This document shows, one piece after another, positions 1 to 11,497 of a DNA stretch of 64,000 nt. A program made the translations under genes and the position numbers. Position 1 is the stretch's first letter, and each line of letters starts with the position of its first letter. The stretch spans positions 60,735,089 to 60,799,088 of the forward strand of contig OX419761.1 of the NCBI GenBank assembly GCA_948567375.1, read 5' to 3'. The DNA is from Lunularia cruciata. Its lineage: Eukaryota; Streptophyta; Marchantiopsida; Lunulariales; Lunulariaceae. The notes beneath the pieces are model-generated. The model ran no database searches and was not told where the DNA came from. It was given only the letters and a program-made list of their open reading frames with translations.

Positions 1-692
1 GAGGGACTTAACCGCCAGCTAGGGGGCGATTGTGGCACTTTAGAGTCTATGTATGACTTATGTGTGAGTTGTGCTTCTATAGTGTATGATGTTGACAACA
101 ATGTATGTTGTGTAGTGATGTATATACGCACAATAGTCATCACGCCATTTGTAGTTCCGCATCTAGATGCTCGGACACTGGAGTTCCAATGATAGTAGTT
201 AGAGTTATTTTAGCCATTTCTTAAAGACTACTTTCCGACTGTCAGATTTGGTGTTTGGGGTACTGACTTCATGGTGGGGCCCACCGTCACTTTGCACCAT
301 TTGCACCATCAAGTGTGCCATCAGCGGGACCATAAGGGTTTCAGAGCTAGCTAGAGTCCAGGGGGCATAGTTTCAAAGTGAGCTCCAAAGAGCTCACTTC
401 TCTGATGTTGAGCCTTTGAGTTCCTGGCTATGGTGGACAGAGGTCGGTGAGCGTCACCTAGATTCTCTATGCTTGAGTGGGTGTGGCTTGACTATAATCA
501 GTGCCCAATTGTTGGTAGTTTATAGAGTGACAGATCAAGTACTGATTTGAGTTGAGTTGAGTTGACAGTGGTAAGCAATCTGATTATTGTGGCACTTTAG
601 AGTCTATGTATGACTTATGTGTGAGTTGTGCTTCTATAGTGTATGATGTTGACAACAATGTATGTTGTGTAGCGATGTATATACGCACGGCA
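1..692 (+). mobile_element. 3' end of a family G Ty3/gypsy element (polypurine tract plus terminal repeat)
   Basis: The window opens inside a truncated element. The first 29 bases match the stretch just before the terminal repeat of the better copy near 14785-14812, including the purine run ctagggggcga. After that come a block of about 106 bp (30-135, block A), a block of about 450 bp (138-586, block B) and a second copy of A (587-692). The same A-B-A order occurs at 14813-15456, and both copies stop at an equivalent base, in a terminal CA. The coding part of this element lies to the left of the window. Identity with the copy at 14813-15456 is obvious by eye, with scattered substitutions. Confidence 0.85.
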
Positions 693-1129
693 CCAAAGTT
701 CACAAGAGTGTGCGAGTGTGCGAGAGCTAGATGGTATTGAACATCGTCTACCATATGCACAAGAAAGGGACCAGGACTGCAGCTCAGGAGATGATTCAGA
801 TGGTGCTACAGAAGGAAACTAAATTTTCATCCTAAACCTTGTTGGTGAGACCGGTGGCTGCACATGATTGGTGGGGGTGAATGTTGTTAGGAAAAAGGTT
901 CATGGCTATGGTTGGTGCCATTTGATAAGAGCTTCAATTTCCTTCTATTAGACCTTAGCTCAAGAATCTCTTTTTGTTACTCGACACTTGGAGCTTAATT
1001 TTGTGATACACCAAACCATGGCTTTGTTTATGGTACTAGAATCTTGAGAATATGCTTTGAGTGTCATTTGAACTGATAAGGCATATGAGAGTATTTTAGT
1101 TAGGACATTTTCTTTTTCTTGAGCCAAGA
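693..1129. other. Unassigned spacer between two retroelement insertions
   Basis: No protein family, terminal repeat or tandem structure is recognised here. A 61-codon open frame on the minus strand (960-1145) runs into the neighbouring LTR and has no recognisable motif. The last five bases, caaga, are the left target duplication of the LTR at 1130-2995. The sequence therefore continued directly into 3001 before that insertion. Confidence 0.5.
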
Positions 1130-2995
1130 TATGACAACCCGACAAATATCACTTTTGCGGTATCAGGTAAGTAAAGTTCATTCCCGCATAGATACTATTC
1201 AGAATTGGTCAAATACATGGTCAAATACAAAGTCAAACAGTAACATGTAGTTCTTCTTGATTTTGTCTTTAATCTCTTAGGTAGCAACTACACCCAAAAG
1301 AGAGTAACAAGCACTGACTTGCAGTCTCGCCATGAATTAACACTCCTTAATCACAACTCCGTCAAATCTTTCCAAACAATCTTGATTGTGATGATTCAAG
1401 CTCTCCCAAAAACGGCACTTCATTGCAAAACTACTTCACCTCAAAATTGTGTTCTACCCCTCCATTGAAGGCACAACTTCCTTGATCAAAATTGCTTCAC
1501 ATCAACTTTGCATTGCACTCACAAATGCAGAATATTACAAACACTACAATTCCTCTCAAATCTGTCAAGGCATTGCTCCAGTTGCACTTCACTCAAGATC
1601 AAACAAATAGAATAAAGATCAAGGTTGCAAAATCTAACATCTAACAAGCACATTGACTTGCACTTTTAAATTCTCCACACACTCACAAACACAGACACAA
1701 TGTGGATACTTGGAATTAAGCTCAAATGACGAGCATTAAAATCAGCACTTTGCTTTATCTATCTTCAGAAATATAAATATTGATCAACAATTTATTGAGA
1801 ATGCTGCCATTAAATAGTAAAGCAAACGACAGTTACTAACAACTATACCGTTCTTCAACAACTCTTTTAACTTGCAAATCCAAAATGACAATGCACCTCT
1901 TCATATATGCCTCTTCATATCTGCCTCTTCAAATCTCAAAACTATTACAACTCCAATCCAATGTCTACTTCTTACTCACCTTTCAATCCCAAAGTAACTT
2001 CACTTACTACTCTATCCTCAGGTTTCACATCTCTTGCTTCCTCTACCAAATCTAACACTTCTCCTTCTTGATCTACAATTACACCAGTGGGTAATCTATC
2101 TAACTCTTTATCTCCCAACCCACTCTTCTCTAAAGTGTCAAATGTCAAATCCAAAGACATCTACACTCCTACTTCTCTTACTTTGGGTCTAACTACTATC
2201 AATTCCTTTACTAATTCTATTATGTCTTCATCAAGAATTGTAACTGAAAGTATGGGTACATTATCTATGCCTTCAATTTATAACCCACTTTCCCTAATTG
2301 CTCATGTAACTGACCCAAAAACACTTACTATCTGATCTTGCACTTTGGGTTCATTCACTATTGCTATTTCTCTTCTAATTCTATTCTATCTTCAATCAAA
2401 ACCAAAATTGAAGTTGTGGGTATCTTAACTATCTCTTCTTCCTCTATCCTAACTATTTTAGATGCTTTAGATATTTGGCCCAAAGATTCCTACATCTGAT
2501 GTCTGACTACCTTGGGTTGAATCATATTTGTCTTGAGGTGAAGTCCTTAGATCCAAAGTCATGTAAACCCAAAGACACTAAATTACTTTGTACATCTACT
2601 CTCAAAACTTCAATTACTTAAACCTTTAAACTCTACAATTTTGATGGCAACAAAAAGCCCTCAACGAGACGCTTCCAACGAGATATAGCACGCATGATTT
2701 AAACATGTCATCATTGAGATACAGCCCCCGCAGTAATCCTAACCTACAACTTCCATTCCTCCTTCGGGTTTGCACTCTTTTGGGTCTAATCCGAGTTTTT
2801 CCTCCTCTGACACAAAGTAAACTTCTTTGGGTTTGATCCAATCCAAGTCCTTCGTCTTCCAATACAAAGTCTACTTCCTCAAGCGTGATCAAAACATAAG
2901 TTTCCTTTCATTTCTTATCCATTTGGTTTCAATTTGGTTTCAACAAGGCACTTCTTCTTCAAAACTTGTCCAAAATGAAAAATGTGGGTACCATA
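1130..2995 (-). mobile_element. Solo LTR of family L, short class (about 1.87 kb)
   Basis: On the minus strand this unit begins TATGGTACCCACATTTTTC and ends GGGTTGTCATA, the termini shared by the family L LTRs in the window. Perfect 5-bp target duplications (caaga) flank it at 1125-1129 and 2996-3000, so it is a complete LTR and not a fragment. No internal region adjoins it, so it is a solo LTR, presumably left by LTR-LTR recombination. The half nearest its 3' end (plus coordinates about 1130-2160) matches the 3.8-kb LTRs. The other half differs and matches the short LTR at 59535-61432. A TATA-like box (ctatttaa read on minus) lies near 1810. Confidence 0.9.
1972..2892 (-). pseudogene. Remnants of LTR-borne ORF in the short LTR
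   Basis: Two open pieces survive. The one at 1972-2160 encodes the conserved C-terminal segment with TLEKSGLGDKELDRLPT, found in almost every L LTR here. The other, at 2626-2892, encodes an 88-residue piece starting MITLEEVDFVLEDEGLGLD, with no counterpart in the long LTRs. Between them the frame is closed by stops. The sequence shows relatedness to the coiled-coil ORF of the 3.8-kb LTRs only at the C-terminus. No function is assigned, and whether the 88-residue piece ever belonged to the same protein is unknown. Confidence 0.5.
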
Positions 2996-3000
2996 CAAGA

Positions 3001-5450
3001 GGTCTTGTAAGTTTTATTTGGTGCTTTTGATCAAATGAGCTTGTGTGAAACTTATGTTGAGTAATGAGAAAAGAAGAAGAAAGGGGTTGAGAGGGTTGTT
3101 TAATGAAAGGACAGAGGGAGGAGCTAAAGAAATTCTCTTGAAGGGCTTGCTTGCTGGAGAGAATAGAGGAAAGAATTAGGGAAAATTCTCTTGAACGGCT
3201 TGCTTGCTGGAGAGGATAGAGGAAAGACTTAGGAAGGATTTTGAAGGGCTCAAGGAGGATAGGTGAAAAAGGGGATCATTTTTTGGAGGTTTAAGAAAGG
3301 CTTGAGGGCTGGATCAGGAGAGTTGGAGAGGGAGACATTTTTTACGGTTAGGGATGGCTGAGGAAGGAGGGAGAGAATTTTGAAGGTTGGCTTCCCTGAG
3401 CAGTAGCTAGTGAAATGGGTAATCTTGTGTTAGGGTTGCTCTGCTTGGATAGGAAGGAGAGAAGGAGTTTGGGCAAGAGTTTGCTTGGGCTTGAACTATA
3501 ACAGGAGGACAAAGAAGAAGAAATTTTTTGAGTGAGGGTTTTGGACTTGAACTGTGGTAGGAGTACAAGAGAGGAAAATTTTTTGAGTGTTTGCTTGGGC
3601 TTGAACTGTGACAGGAAGACAAAAAAGAAGAAATCTTTAGAGTGAGGGTTTGGACTTGAATTGTGGCAAGAATACAAGAGAGGAAATTTTTGAGGGTTTG
3701 CTGGGTCTTGACCAATGACAGGGCGGGATTTAGGGTTTAGTGAGAGAGCCCAAGAATTTTGGCTAGATGGGAGGACTAAGGGAAAGTTTTGCAAAGGAAG
3801 GGCTGTTGAGAAAGAAATGCTGAAGGAGAGGAGGGACAATCAGAGGAGAAAACATTTTTGCAAGCACTGTGGGCTTGAGTTGAAAGGCAAGAGTATGGCA
3901 TAGTTTTGGGAGATGTGCTGAAGGCTGCCAAGGAGGAACACCACAGAAGGTGTTCAGGTGAGCTTGGAATGATGACTGAAGGAAGGGTTTCAAAGTGATA
4001 GGGCTTGAGGGGAATGCTAAGGAGAAATTTCAAGAGAGATGCTCTGTTGAATTTAACAAAGGGTTTTGAGGAAATGCTTAGCATGAACAAGGCTTGAGGA
4101 ATAGAGAGTAGTACTTCAAGAGAGGAAAGTGTGACTGTTGAGAGTATGAAGAGAAATTCCAAGAAGATGCTTTGTTTATAGTGAAGGAATTTGGCTGATG
4201 AGGAATAGACAATAATACTTTGAGAGAGAAAAGTTGGATTGATGAGATGCTTGAGGAGAAATTAGAGAACCATTAACATGACAACAAAGAGCTTGAGAGG
4301 ATTTTTTGAGTTGACAAAGGGCTTGTTAGTGACAAAAGTGAGTAGAGACAATTTCAAGAGTTTGGCTGGCCTTGGTCTATGACAAGAGGAGAGAGAGAAA
4401 TTTTTTTGGAAGTGCTCTTATGCAGGACAATGGCCAGAGGAACAATTTTGCAGGAGAAAATTTCACAGGGAGTATGCTTTGAGAGTGTGTAGGCCAAAGG
4501 AGAGAAATGTTTTTGCAAGAAGCATGTCTTGAGAGTGCATGTCAGGAGAGGTCTTTTCCACAAAGGAAGAGTCTGGACTGAGAAGGAGATGGAGGGCTGA
4601 ACAAAGACTATTTTTGAATGTTGGAAGAAGAGTGTGAAATATGGATAGAAAACTTTGAACTGGCCTAATTAGTGTCAAACAGAAGGAGAGAAGAAGTTCA
4701 GTGTGTTTCTAAAACAGAAAGGAGCTTTCAAGGGATTTATGTTCAGCTTGTTGAATGACAGTGAGAAGAGAGGGGTAAATTTGAATTGGGTCTGCTTGCC
4801 TTGGACTATGACATGAAGAGTGAATAGTTGAGAGCATTTTTGAAAGTTTGCTTGGCTTTGTCTGTGATAAGAAACAGAGGGAAGGAGTTAGGGCTTTGGT
4901 AGTTCTGCCCTAGACAAGTGCAACCAATTGAGGAGAGAAATATTGGAGGGTTTGCTTCAGCTTGCTGAGTGATAGGAGGAGAGAAAGAATTTCAAGTTGG
5001 AATTTGCTTGGGTTGCTCTGGACAAGAAGACAAGAAAGAGGAGAAGAATTTCTCAAGAGATTGGCCTGGACAACAAGACATTGACTAAGAGAGTATTTTC
5101 AAAGTTTTGCTTGGGCCTTGAATTGTGACATGAAGAGTGAAGAGTTGAGAGCATTTTTGAAAGTTTGCTTGGGCTTGGTCTATGATAGGAAATAGAGGAA
5201 AGGAGTTAGGGATTTGGGAGTTTTGCCTTGGACAAGTGTGACCAATTGAGGAGAAATTTTTTTTTGGAGGTTTGCTTGGCCTTGGTCAATGACAAAAAGT
5301 CATAAGGAAGAGTAAAGGCTTTGAGATATTTGCCCTAGATAGGAGGACTATGAAGAGTGGAGAGAAGTTTTGAAGGCTTGGTCATGGGCTGTGATAGGAC
5401 AAGAAGAAATGAAGAAATTTTGAGGGTTTTTGCTTGTGCTGTGATAGGAT
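3001..5450. repeat. Purine-rich degenerate repeat region, left part
   Basis: About 2.4 kb of strongly purine-biased plus strand, dominated by recurring phrases such as tttgcttgggcttgaact, gagagaaatttt and tgacaggag. Some copies are adjacent (3480-3715). Others are spaced: the block starting acatgaagagtgaa at 4811 returns at 5128 with similarity for about 125 bp. The long open frames on the minus strand (for example 3348-3839) are low-complexity Ser/Leu/Pro/Phe translations of this composition and are not counted as genes. The same kind of sequence resumes at 21283, after the nested LTR. It may be an old satellite or the leader of an unrecognised retroelement. Confidence 0.55.
3480..3715. repeat. 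Two tandem units of about 110 bp plus partial third
   Basis: Unit 1 (3480-3589) and unit 2 (3590-3696) both start tttgcttgggcttgaact. Both then run through a caggaRgacaaa...gaagaaat segment, a second ttggacttgaa half and a tacaagagaggaaa segment. A third unit begins at 3697 but is lost within about 20 bp. Each unit looks internally bipartite, with two related halves of about 55 bp, so the original period may be half of what is given. Confidence 0.7.
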
Positions 5451-5530
5451 TGTGGTGCCCACATTTTTGGTTTTTTTTGTAGCATTTGGGAGAAGAAGTA
5501 AGCAAAGAAAGCTAAATTGCAAAAGAAGGA

Positions 5531-5803
5531 ATGGACAGAAGTGACTTTGGAGGAAATCCAAAGAAGTCAAGATCAGATCCGATGATGGAGGTACTCAGGA
5601 GAGGAGTACGACAGAAGAAGTCCAAAGAGCATTGTCTTTGGATCGGGAAGCACATGCCGATACAAAGACCGTCTAACAACCTTAGTAAGTGGCAAGAAAG
5701 TACACTTGAAGAAACGGCAGAGGCAGAAGAAGCATGTCTTGACAGTGATAGGACAACAACACGCAGAAGAGGGGAAGTCTACTTTGAAATAGACAAAGAA
5801 TGA
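5531..5803 (+). pseudogene. 5' part of outer LTR, open frame of unknown significance
   Basis: A 90-codon open frame near the start of the outer LTR begins MDRSDFGGNPKKSRSD and is rich in Arg, Lys and Glu. The corresponding region of the nested LTR is open too (5895-6146) but in a different-looking reading. It contains the shared phrase QRPSNNLSKW/RQSNNLSSG, so part of the similarity is real at DNA level. It precedes the main LTR ORF and may simply be leader sequence. No domain is recognised. Confidence 0.3.
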
Positions 5804-7153
5804 TTGCAATTTGGGGTAATATAAAATTGCGGTTGCATAGGGACAAGTTGAATATGTCAAGTAAATTTCCAATTTCTCTGAGTAGTCATCTTGTGTGGTG
5901 CCCACATTTTTTGTCTTTTTAAAAATAAAGGAGAAGAAGTGTATAGAGAAGTCATATTGCGCCTGTATGGCCGAAGAAGGCAAAGAAAAGAGTCTTCGGG
6001 ATGAAACCCGAAGTAAAGTGACTTCGGGTCATAAGGCAAAGTACTCGGAAATGCCCTTTCAGCACACAACCCAAAGTAAATTGTCTTCATATCGGGGGGA
6101 GCTCAACCCAAGGCAAAGACAGTCTAACAACCTTTCGTCGGGGTGAGAAATTCAAGAAGGGGCCGTTCAAAAACCGGCGGCCCATATGCGCAAAGGTTGA
6201 TTGACAGTGACAGGTGCATGCCCAAGGTGTGATTCTCAGTAGAAACTCAAAGTGACGGAAGACAAAGAAGCGCAACTCTGTAAAAATCAAACTTGCAACA
6301 ACAAAATGTTGAGTAATTTTCCTTTGCCGTTGAGAAGTCGTCTTGCAGGTGATCGTGGGAAGGGAAATAGAGTTGGAATCGTGTTAGTGCGCAAGGGAGA
6401 AGTCGCAAGAGTGAAATTGAGAGAGAGTGAGAAGGTAGAAGAGATGGAAGGAGGAAAGAAGAACTCCAAATTTGCAGTGAGAAATCATGCGATTTGGAGG
6501 TTAGATGTAATAGCAAGGATCAAAGTCTTGAGCCGACTTTGGATCACATTTCTGGCATGGAACTGGAATGTAAGCTTTCCAGGATTCATGACAGAAATCA
6601 TCGAGAGCAAGTGTTTCGATGGACCCAAGGAAGAAGGGAAGAGAGGAAATCCGGCTTGCTGGACATAGTCGGATTGGAGACTCGTACTCGGGAAGGAAGC
6701 AGGCTTGGAGCAAGGAGCCACGTTCTTGGGGAAGGGAGAGATAGCTCAAGAGACACAAGAGGTGAGAGATGCCTTCTCGTCAAAGAGGACAAAGAATGGG
6801 TATAAGGTTGAGAGCTACAAAGACCCTGTGAAGAGAGGGATCGTGAGTGCACTGATGGCGATCCTGAAGCTGGAGCGAACCACATATGTGATGAAACACC
6901 AAGCGGTGTTCTTTCACAAGCTTTTCGTAGGAGAACCAATCAATTGGGCAAGGTGTTTTCACGGGAGAACAAGGCAGATGGTGTGGAATTTGCGAGATAA
7001 GTCGCCTCCACACTACATCGTGATGTTTGCAACACACTTCTACCTCGGGCTCAACTTGCTGAACTTGGCGGAGCGGACTCGGATGGTGTTGCACTTCCAT
7101 TCTGATGTGCAAAAGGAGGTCGACGTCGAGGAGCAGCAATACATCCTGCAAAT

Positions 7154-7604
7154 TGTCATGCCATTTGTAGTTCCGCATCTAGATGCTCGGACATTGGAGT
7201 TCTAGTGATAGTAGTTAGAGTTATTTCAGTAGTATCTCAAAGACTACTTTCCGATGGTCAGATTTGGTGTTCGGGGTACTGATTTCACGGTGGGGTCCAC
7301 CGTCACTTTGCACCTTTTGCACCGTTGAGTGTGCCGTCAGCGGGACCGTTAGGGTTTCAGTGCTAGCTTGAGTCCAGGGGGTATAGTTTTAAAGTGAGCT
7401 CCAGAGAGCTCACTTCTCTGATGTTGAGCCTTCGAGTTCCTGGCTATGGTGGACAGAGGCCGGTGAGCGTCACTTGGATTCTCTATGCTTGAGTGGGTGT
7501 GGCTTGACTGTAATCAGTGCCCAGTTGTTGGCAGTTTATAGAGTGACAGATCAAGTACTGATCTGAGTTGAGTTGAGTTGAGAGTGTTAAGCAATCTGAT
7601 TACA
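7154..7604 (+). repeat. Family G 5' terminal repeat (block B only)
   Basis: Begins TGTCATGCCATTTGTAG and ends CTGATTACA, about 451 bp. It matches 14921-15350 of the 3' repeat and 138-586 of the copy at the window start. Block A (ttgtggcactttagag, about 106 bp), which flanks B on both sides at the 3' end, is absent here. The following bases catcagagaagtg only weakly resemble an initiator-methionine primer site (tatcagag core), so the primer site is uncertain. Confidence 0.75.
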
Positions 7605-8924
7605 TCAGAGAAGTGAAGTCAGGGGGAAATCGGGTGCAGGAACGTTGAGTGTTGGTGGTATCTCCAAGCTCGGTGGATCATGGTAGCTCGATTCAAGTTC
7701 TGTGTTTCCCTAGTGTGCAGAAGCTCGTTCAGTTGATGCAGATTTGGCAGTTAGGCGGATGGTGTGCAGAAGCGCTGGCCAAATTTTGAGCAAAGAAGGA
7801 GCAATTTTTAAGCAGTGTTGTGATTTTGGGCTCAAGAGGTGAAGGCAGGACCAATTTGCTGCGAGTTGGGCTCAGAAAGTCAAATTGAAGGTGGAGTTGG
7901 GAAGCTCTTCTCATGAATTTGTGATTTGGAAAAACCCATTTTGTCAATTTGGCTCAAGTGGAAAGTTAGTGGGGGATTTGGCAGATAGCCATCTTTAGGG
8001 TTTATGTCAGATTTTACATCAGATTTACATCAGATTTTTGCCAGAATTGGAGGAGTTTTCGCTGTTTGGCCAGATTTGGAGGAGTTTTGCTAGTTTGGAG
8101 AACTTTCACAGATTTGGAGAAGTTTCGTCAATTTTGGAGGAGGTTCGAAGTGGCAACAAGAAAGGCCTCATTTGGCTGAATTTTGGCGTTTAAAGGCTTT
8201 GAGGCATAGGGCTGTGGGCTATGAGAGGCTACGTAGGCCTAGAAGGGCCAGAAGGGCTAGCAAGCCAGCTTGCTGGTGTGAGGCTAGCTAGTTTAGAGTA
8301 GATCTTGGTCATTGGTTGGCAAAATCTGCCTTCCTTGCTAGATTGTGCGTAATAGGGTTTGACCCCTATATCTCTTGTTCCTAGACTGGTGCCCTAGCCA
8401 ACTGGTCCACCTTCACTTGTTGTCATAGTGACTGTGCCACTGTTATCTATACACATGTAGCTTTGGCTAGGAGAGGCAGTTTGATCCCATTCTTGGTGAT
8501 CTTGGTAGCTTAGGACTTAGATACCAACTCCTCTTATGTCAAATGCCAAATGGTGGCAGAGTCAGTCCCGTGTTGTGTTATGAGATGGAGGGTTTTCGTT
8601 TAGATTTCTTGTGATTGGACCCCCTCCATTCTCTACTTCCTGTTTGTGCACCACGTTTGTGTGAGGTGCCCTGACTTTTGAGCGTTGGTGCTCTGGTGTG
8701 CTCTCGGTGGTGAGGCTAGAGTGATGACCAGTCACACTACCTTTGTTTCCCTCCGGTGAGGCAGGAAGTGATGACCTGCATACCGTGAGAGTGTGTGTTA
8801 TGATGGCAGGTTACAGGTTGCCCTTCCCCTAGTGTAGTTATCTCGGTAGAGTTACATTAGTGGGTGGTGTTTAGTTGGTGTTGGCACGTGGTGGTGTTGG
8901 CACTTGGTGGAGTACTTTGTCAAG
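7605..8924 (+). other. Family G untranslated leader
   Basis: About 1.3 kb between the 5' terminal repeat and the gag start, rich in G and T with many stops in all frames. No protein motif, tandem repeat or RNA gene is recognised. Length and position fit an LTR-element leader with primer-binding and packaging functions. Those functions are inferred from position only. Confidence 0.6.
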
Positions 8925-10394
8925 ATGGAGTTCTTTGGAGATTCCAGAGGAGTTAGCCCTGCAGTACGTAGAGGGTTTACTCGAAGTGGTGCTCGATATT
9001 AGCTTGTATCTCAAGTCCCAGTGAGGGAGGAGATTGACTCTGAGTTGGAGTTCGACACAGGAGCTGATTCAGTTGAGAGTGCACTTGGTGTGTCCGCACC
9101 GTTGTTGTGGGACATGGACAAGATTTATGGGGCCTCCAAAGGCCCTAGGCGTTACTCTGGTACAGTGGGTACCATTGAGTTGGATGACTTCATCCAAGAG
9201 TTCGATAGTTGGTGTGATCTGCAGCAGATGCGGAACCCAACTTTGTTCACACCCTTCATGGCATAGAAGGGGTTGTTTCAGCACTTGGAGGGTCCGCCAA
9301 TGGATGACTACCATGAGTTCAGGAGAGCTCATTTGGAGGAGATTGAGTTATGGAGATAGCGTTGGTCTCCACACTATGTCTCCATCACTTCAGGCTCGGT
9401 GGCCGGGAGTAGATTGGCTGTACCTACGAGTTCTAGCTCGAGTAGTGTTGGTGGAGCTAGTGGAGGTGCACTAGCTGGAGATAGTGCTACTACGAGTGGA
9501 GTTACCGCTGCAAGAGGTGGTGTGGTACCGGGGTTTAACCCCATGGTGGAGTTCTTTCTATGTTTGAGGTAGAACTATCAGGGAGTGCGGACTGACAAGC
9601 TGAGGAGCTTGCAGGAGTTCCAACGGAAGGCAGGAGAGAGCCTACGCAAGGCATACACTCGCATGAGGCGGCTGATCAGTTTCACTCAGGGAGATACTGA
9701 GGCCCAGGCAGTCCAGTTTTGGTATGGGATACTGGACAAGGAGTTACGACGTTGAGTTCGTGATGCTACGTTGTTGCAGGCTACTTCGCCCACTTTGGCA
9801 GTAGTCTTTGGTTTGGCTGAGCGTATTGAGCTCAATATGGTGGAGGAGAGAGTGGTGACATCTGGATTTGGTAGGGAGACCTCATCCACGACTGTGACTT
9901 CTTCTAGAGTGCAGCAAAGTGCACCACGCCCAGTTGGTTTTTGAGGATAGGGTGGACAGCCCAGATCCTATGGAGCGAGTGGAGGGCCTAGTGGAGTTAG
10001 ACCCTTACCCTCATTTTTGAGTCAGCAACAGCCAGTGAGTGGTGGTGTTGCTGGTTGGACTTGTGGTGGACCTCACCATAGGAGAGAGTGTACTCAGGGC
10101 AGCGGACCTGATACCTCTGGTGCATCACAGCCAGCATAGAGGCAGTGTGAGCATTGCCATAGATTTGGTCACACTAGTGACCGGTGTTTTGACCTACACC
10201 CGGAGTTACGGAGTGGTAGGGCTGCTATGGCTGGTAGTAGAGGATCTCTAGTTCATGGAGGACAAGGTGGTAGAGGTGGTGGTAGAGGATCTACACCTAG
10301 TAGGGGTGCAGTACCTGCCCTTACTTTTGACACAGCTATGGCTACTCGGATTGAGCAGTTGGAGCAAAGATTGGCTAGTATGGCTATTGCTTAG
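8925..10394 (+). pseudogene. gag: Family G gag (capsid/nucleocapsid), degenerate
   Basis: The ATG at 8925 (MEFFGDSRGVSPAVRRGF) opens a frame readable through stops to the TAG at 10392. Structural protein of the virus-like particle. The capsid part includes FIQEFDSWCDLQQMRNPTLF, LEEIELWR, and the retrotransposon-gag-like FQRKAGESLRKAYTRMRRL. The nucleocapsid has a CCHC zinc knuckle at 10146-10187 (CEHCHRFGHTSDRC), followed by Gly/Arg-rich sequence. At least five in-frame stops are present (for example near 8997, 9264 and 9756). The same frame stays open from 10395 to 10664 without a recognised domain. A second partial copy is at 22373-23193. Confidence 0.8.
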
Positions 10395-10615
10395 AGGAGA
10401 TCAGATTCGGGTGTTGAGGCTTCCACCTCATATGTTGGTGATAGAGATGCTTTGGACTTCATGTGTGGAGCAGCACAGGTGGATGCACCTACAGCAGTCA
10501 CTAGGAGTGCAGTACGTGCTCCAGAGCCTAGAGGAGCATCAGTGGAGTTGGACCATAGAGAGGAGAGGTTGGGAGACAGGTCAAACTTCCCCAATCTTTC
10601 ACGTTATCTGAGGCA

Positions 10616-11419
10616 TTGCAGACAACATCCATGGTTCCTAGACGTCCCAGTGCAGGTGTGGTAGGTGGTGATGGAGTGCATGATGGACTACCTGCTAGTC
10701 AGCCACCTACTACTACAGAGACTGAGTCTAGCATGATGTTGGGGGTGGCTCAGTTGATTATGTGGTGTCCTTTGTTTTTGGCTAGTGATATGTTTACATT
10801 GGGAGTTGACCCAGCCCCAGTATTCTGGTTGGCTGCCACATTGTGTGAGAGTAGGGATGGTGCAGTTCCTACTACTAGAGCAGAGGTGGTTGGTAGTGGA
10901 GCTGACTTGGTTGAGGAGCATGGGATCTGTTCAGCGACCAATGGTTTATGGCAGGCAGCAGCGGCTAGACTGGAGGAGTTGCCAACTAGACCGGCCTTTG
11001 AGAGAGTGCGGTTTACACATGGTGTTGTCCTATTGGATAACCAGAGGGGGATATTTTGTTTGGTGGGACCTTCAGGGAAGGTCTATACACCACAGAGAGT
11101 CTTGTTAGACTCTGGTGCATAGCCCCTTATGTTGGGGAAGGCTGCAGTTGTCGGTCCGGAGTTACGGAAGACCAATGTGGAGAGGTGTCCATTTCAGATC
11201 CAGACATCTCTAGGTGGTGGTTTGACACAATACATCACATGTGGAGAGCTTGTTGTCCAGGTTCAGCCTGGTCATCCGACTGATAGCTCAGTGGTGAGAG
11301 CTCAGGCTATTGTGACGATAGCTGAGTCATATGATGTGCTAGTTGGAGGAGTAGTGTTATACCCCATGGGTTTCAGCATTGACTATTGGGAGGAGACAGC
11401 CTCTTATAGACTTGGTTGA
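10616..11419 (+). pseudogene. Family G pol N-terminus with aspartic protease
   Basis: This lies in a different frame from gag, and the overlap at 10616-10664 suggests frameshifted or degraded gag-pol expression. The first 150 codons are unrecognised. The protease active-site motif VLLDSGA lies at about 11102-11119, with a TAG directly after the Ala. Downstream the same frame reads LTQYITCGELVVQVQPGHP and SYDVLVGGVVLYPMGFSIDYW, equivalent to the strand and flap and the ILG-type motif of retropepsins. A protease of this type would cleave the Gag-Pol polyprotein. It is closed by stops at 11120 and 11417. Confidence 0.75.
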
Positions 11420-11497
11420 CAGTCTGGTGAGGGACAGGTATGTCGCCTACCAATACGCTTTAGTAGTGGCAGTCTTGGCTCACTACAGTCCGGGACC

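Noticed and set aside
3348-3839. 163-codon open frame on minus, and overlapping frames up to 4162
   Set aside because: Low-complexity Ser, Leu, Pro and Phe translation of a purine-rich repeat strand. No domain, and overlapping frames are equally open.
4811-5252. Possible CRISPR-like spaced repeat
   Set aside because: Repeat spacing is irregular, units are long and diverged, and the context is a plant retroelement cluster.
9034-9474. 146-codon open frame on plus overlapping gag
   Set aside because: Different frame from the gag motifs, which lie in the frame of 8925-10394 and are matched by the second gag copy at 22373.
10039-10611. 70- and 118-codon open frames on plus rich in Val and Leu
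   Set aside because: Out-of-frame readings of the Gly/Arg-rich nucleocapsid; the zinc knuckle is in the other frame.
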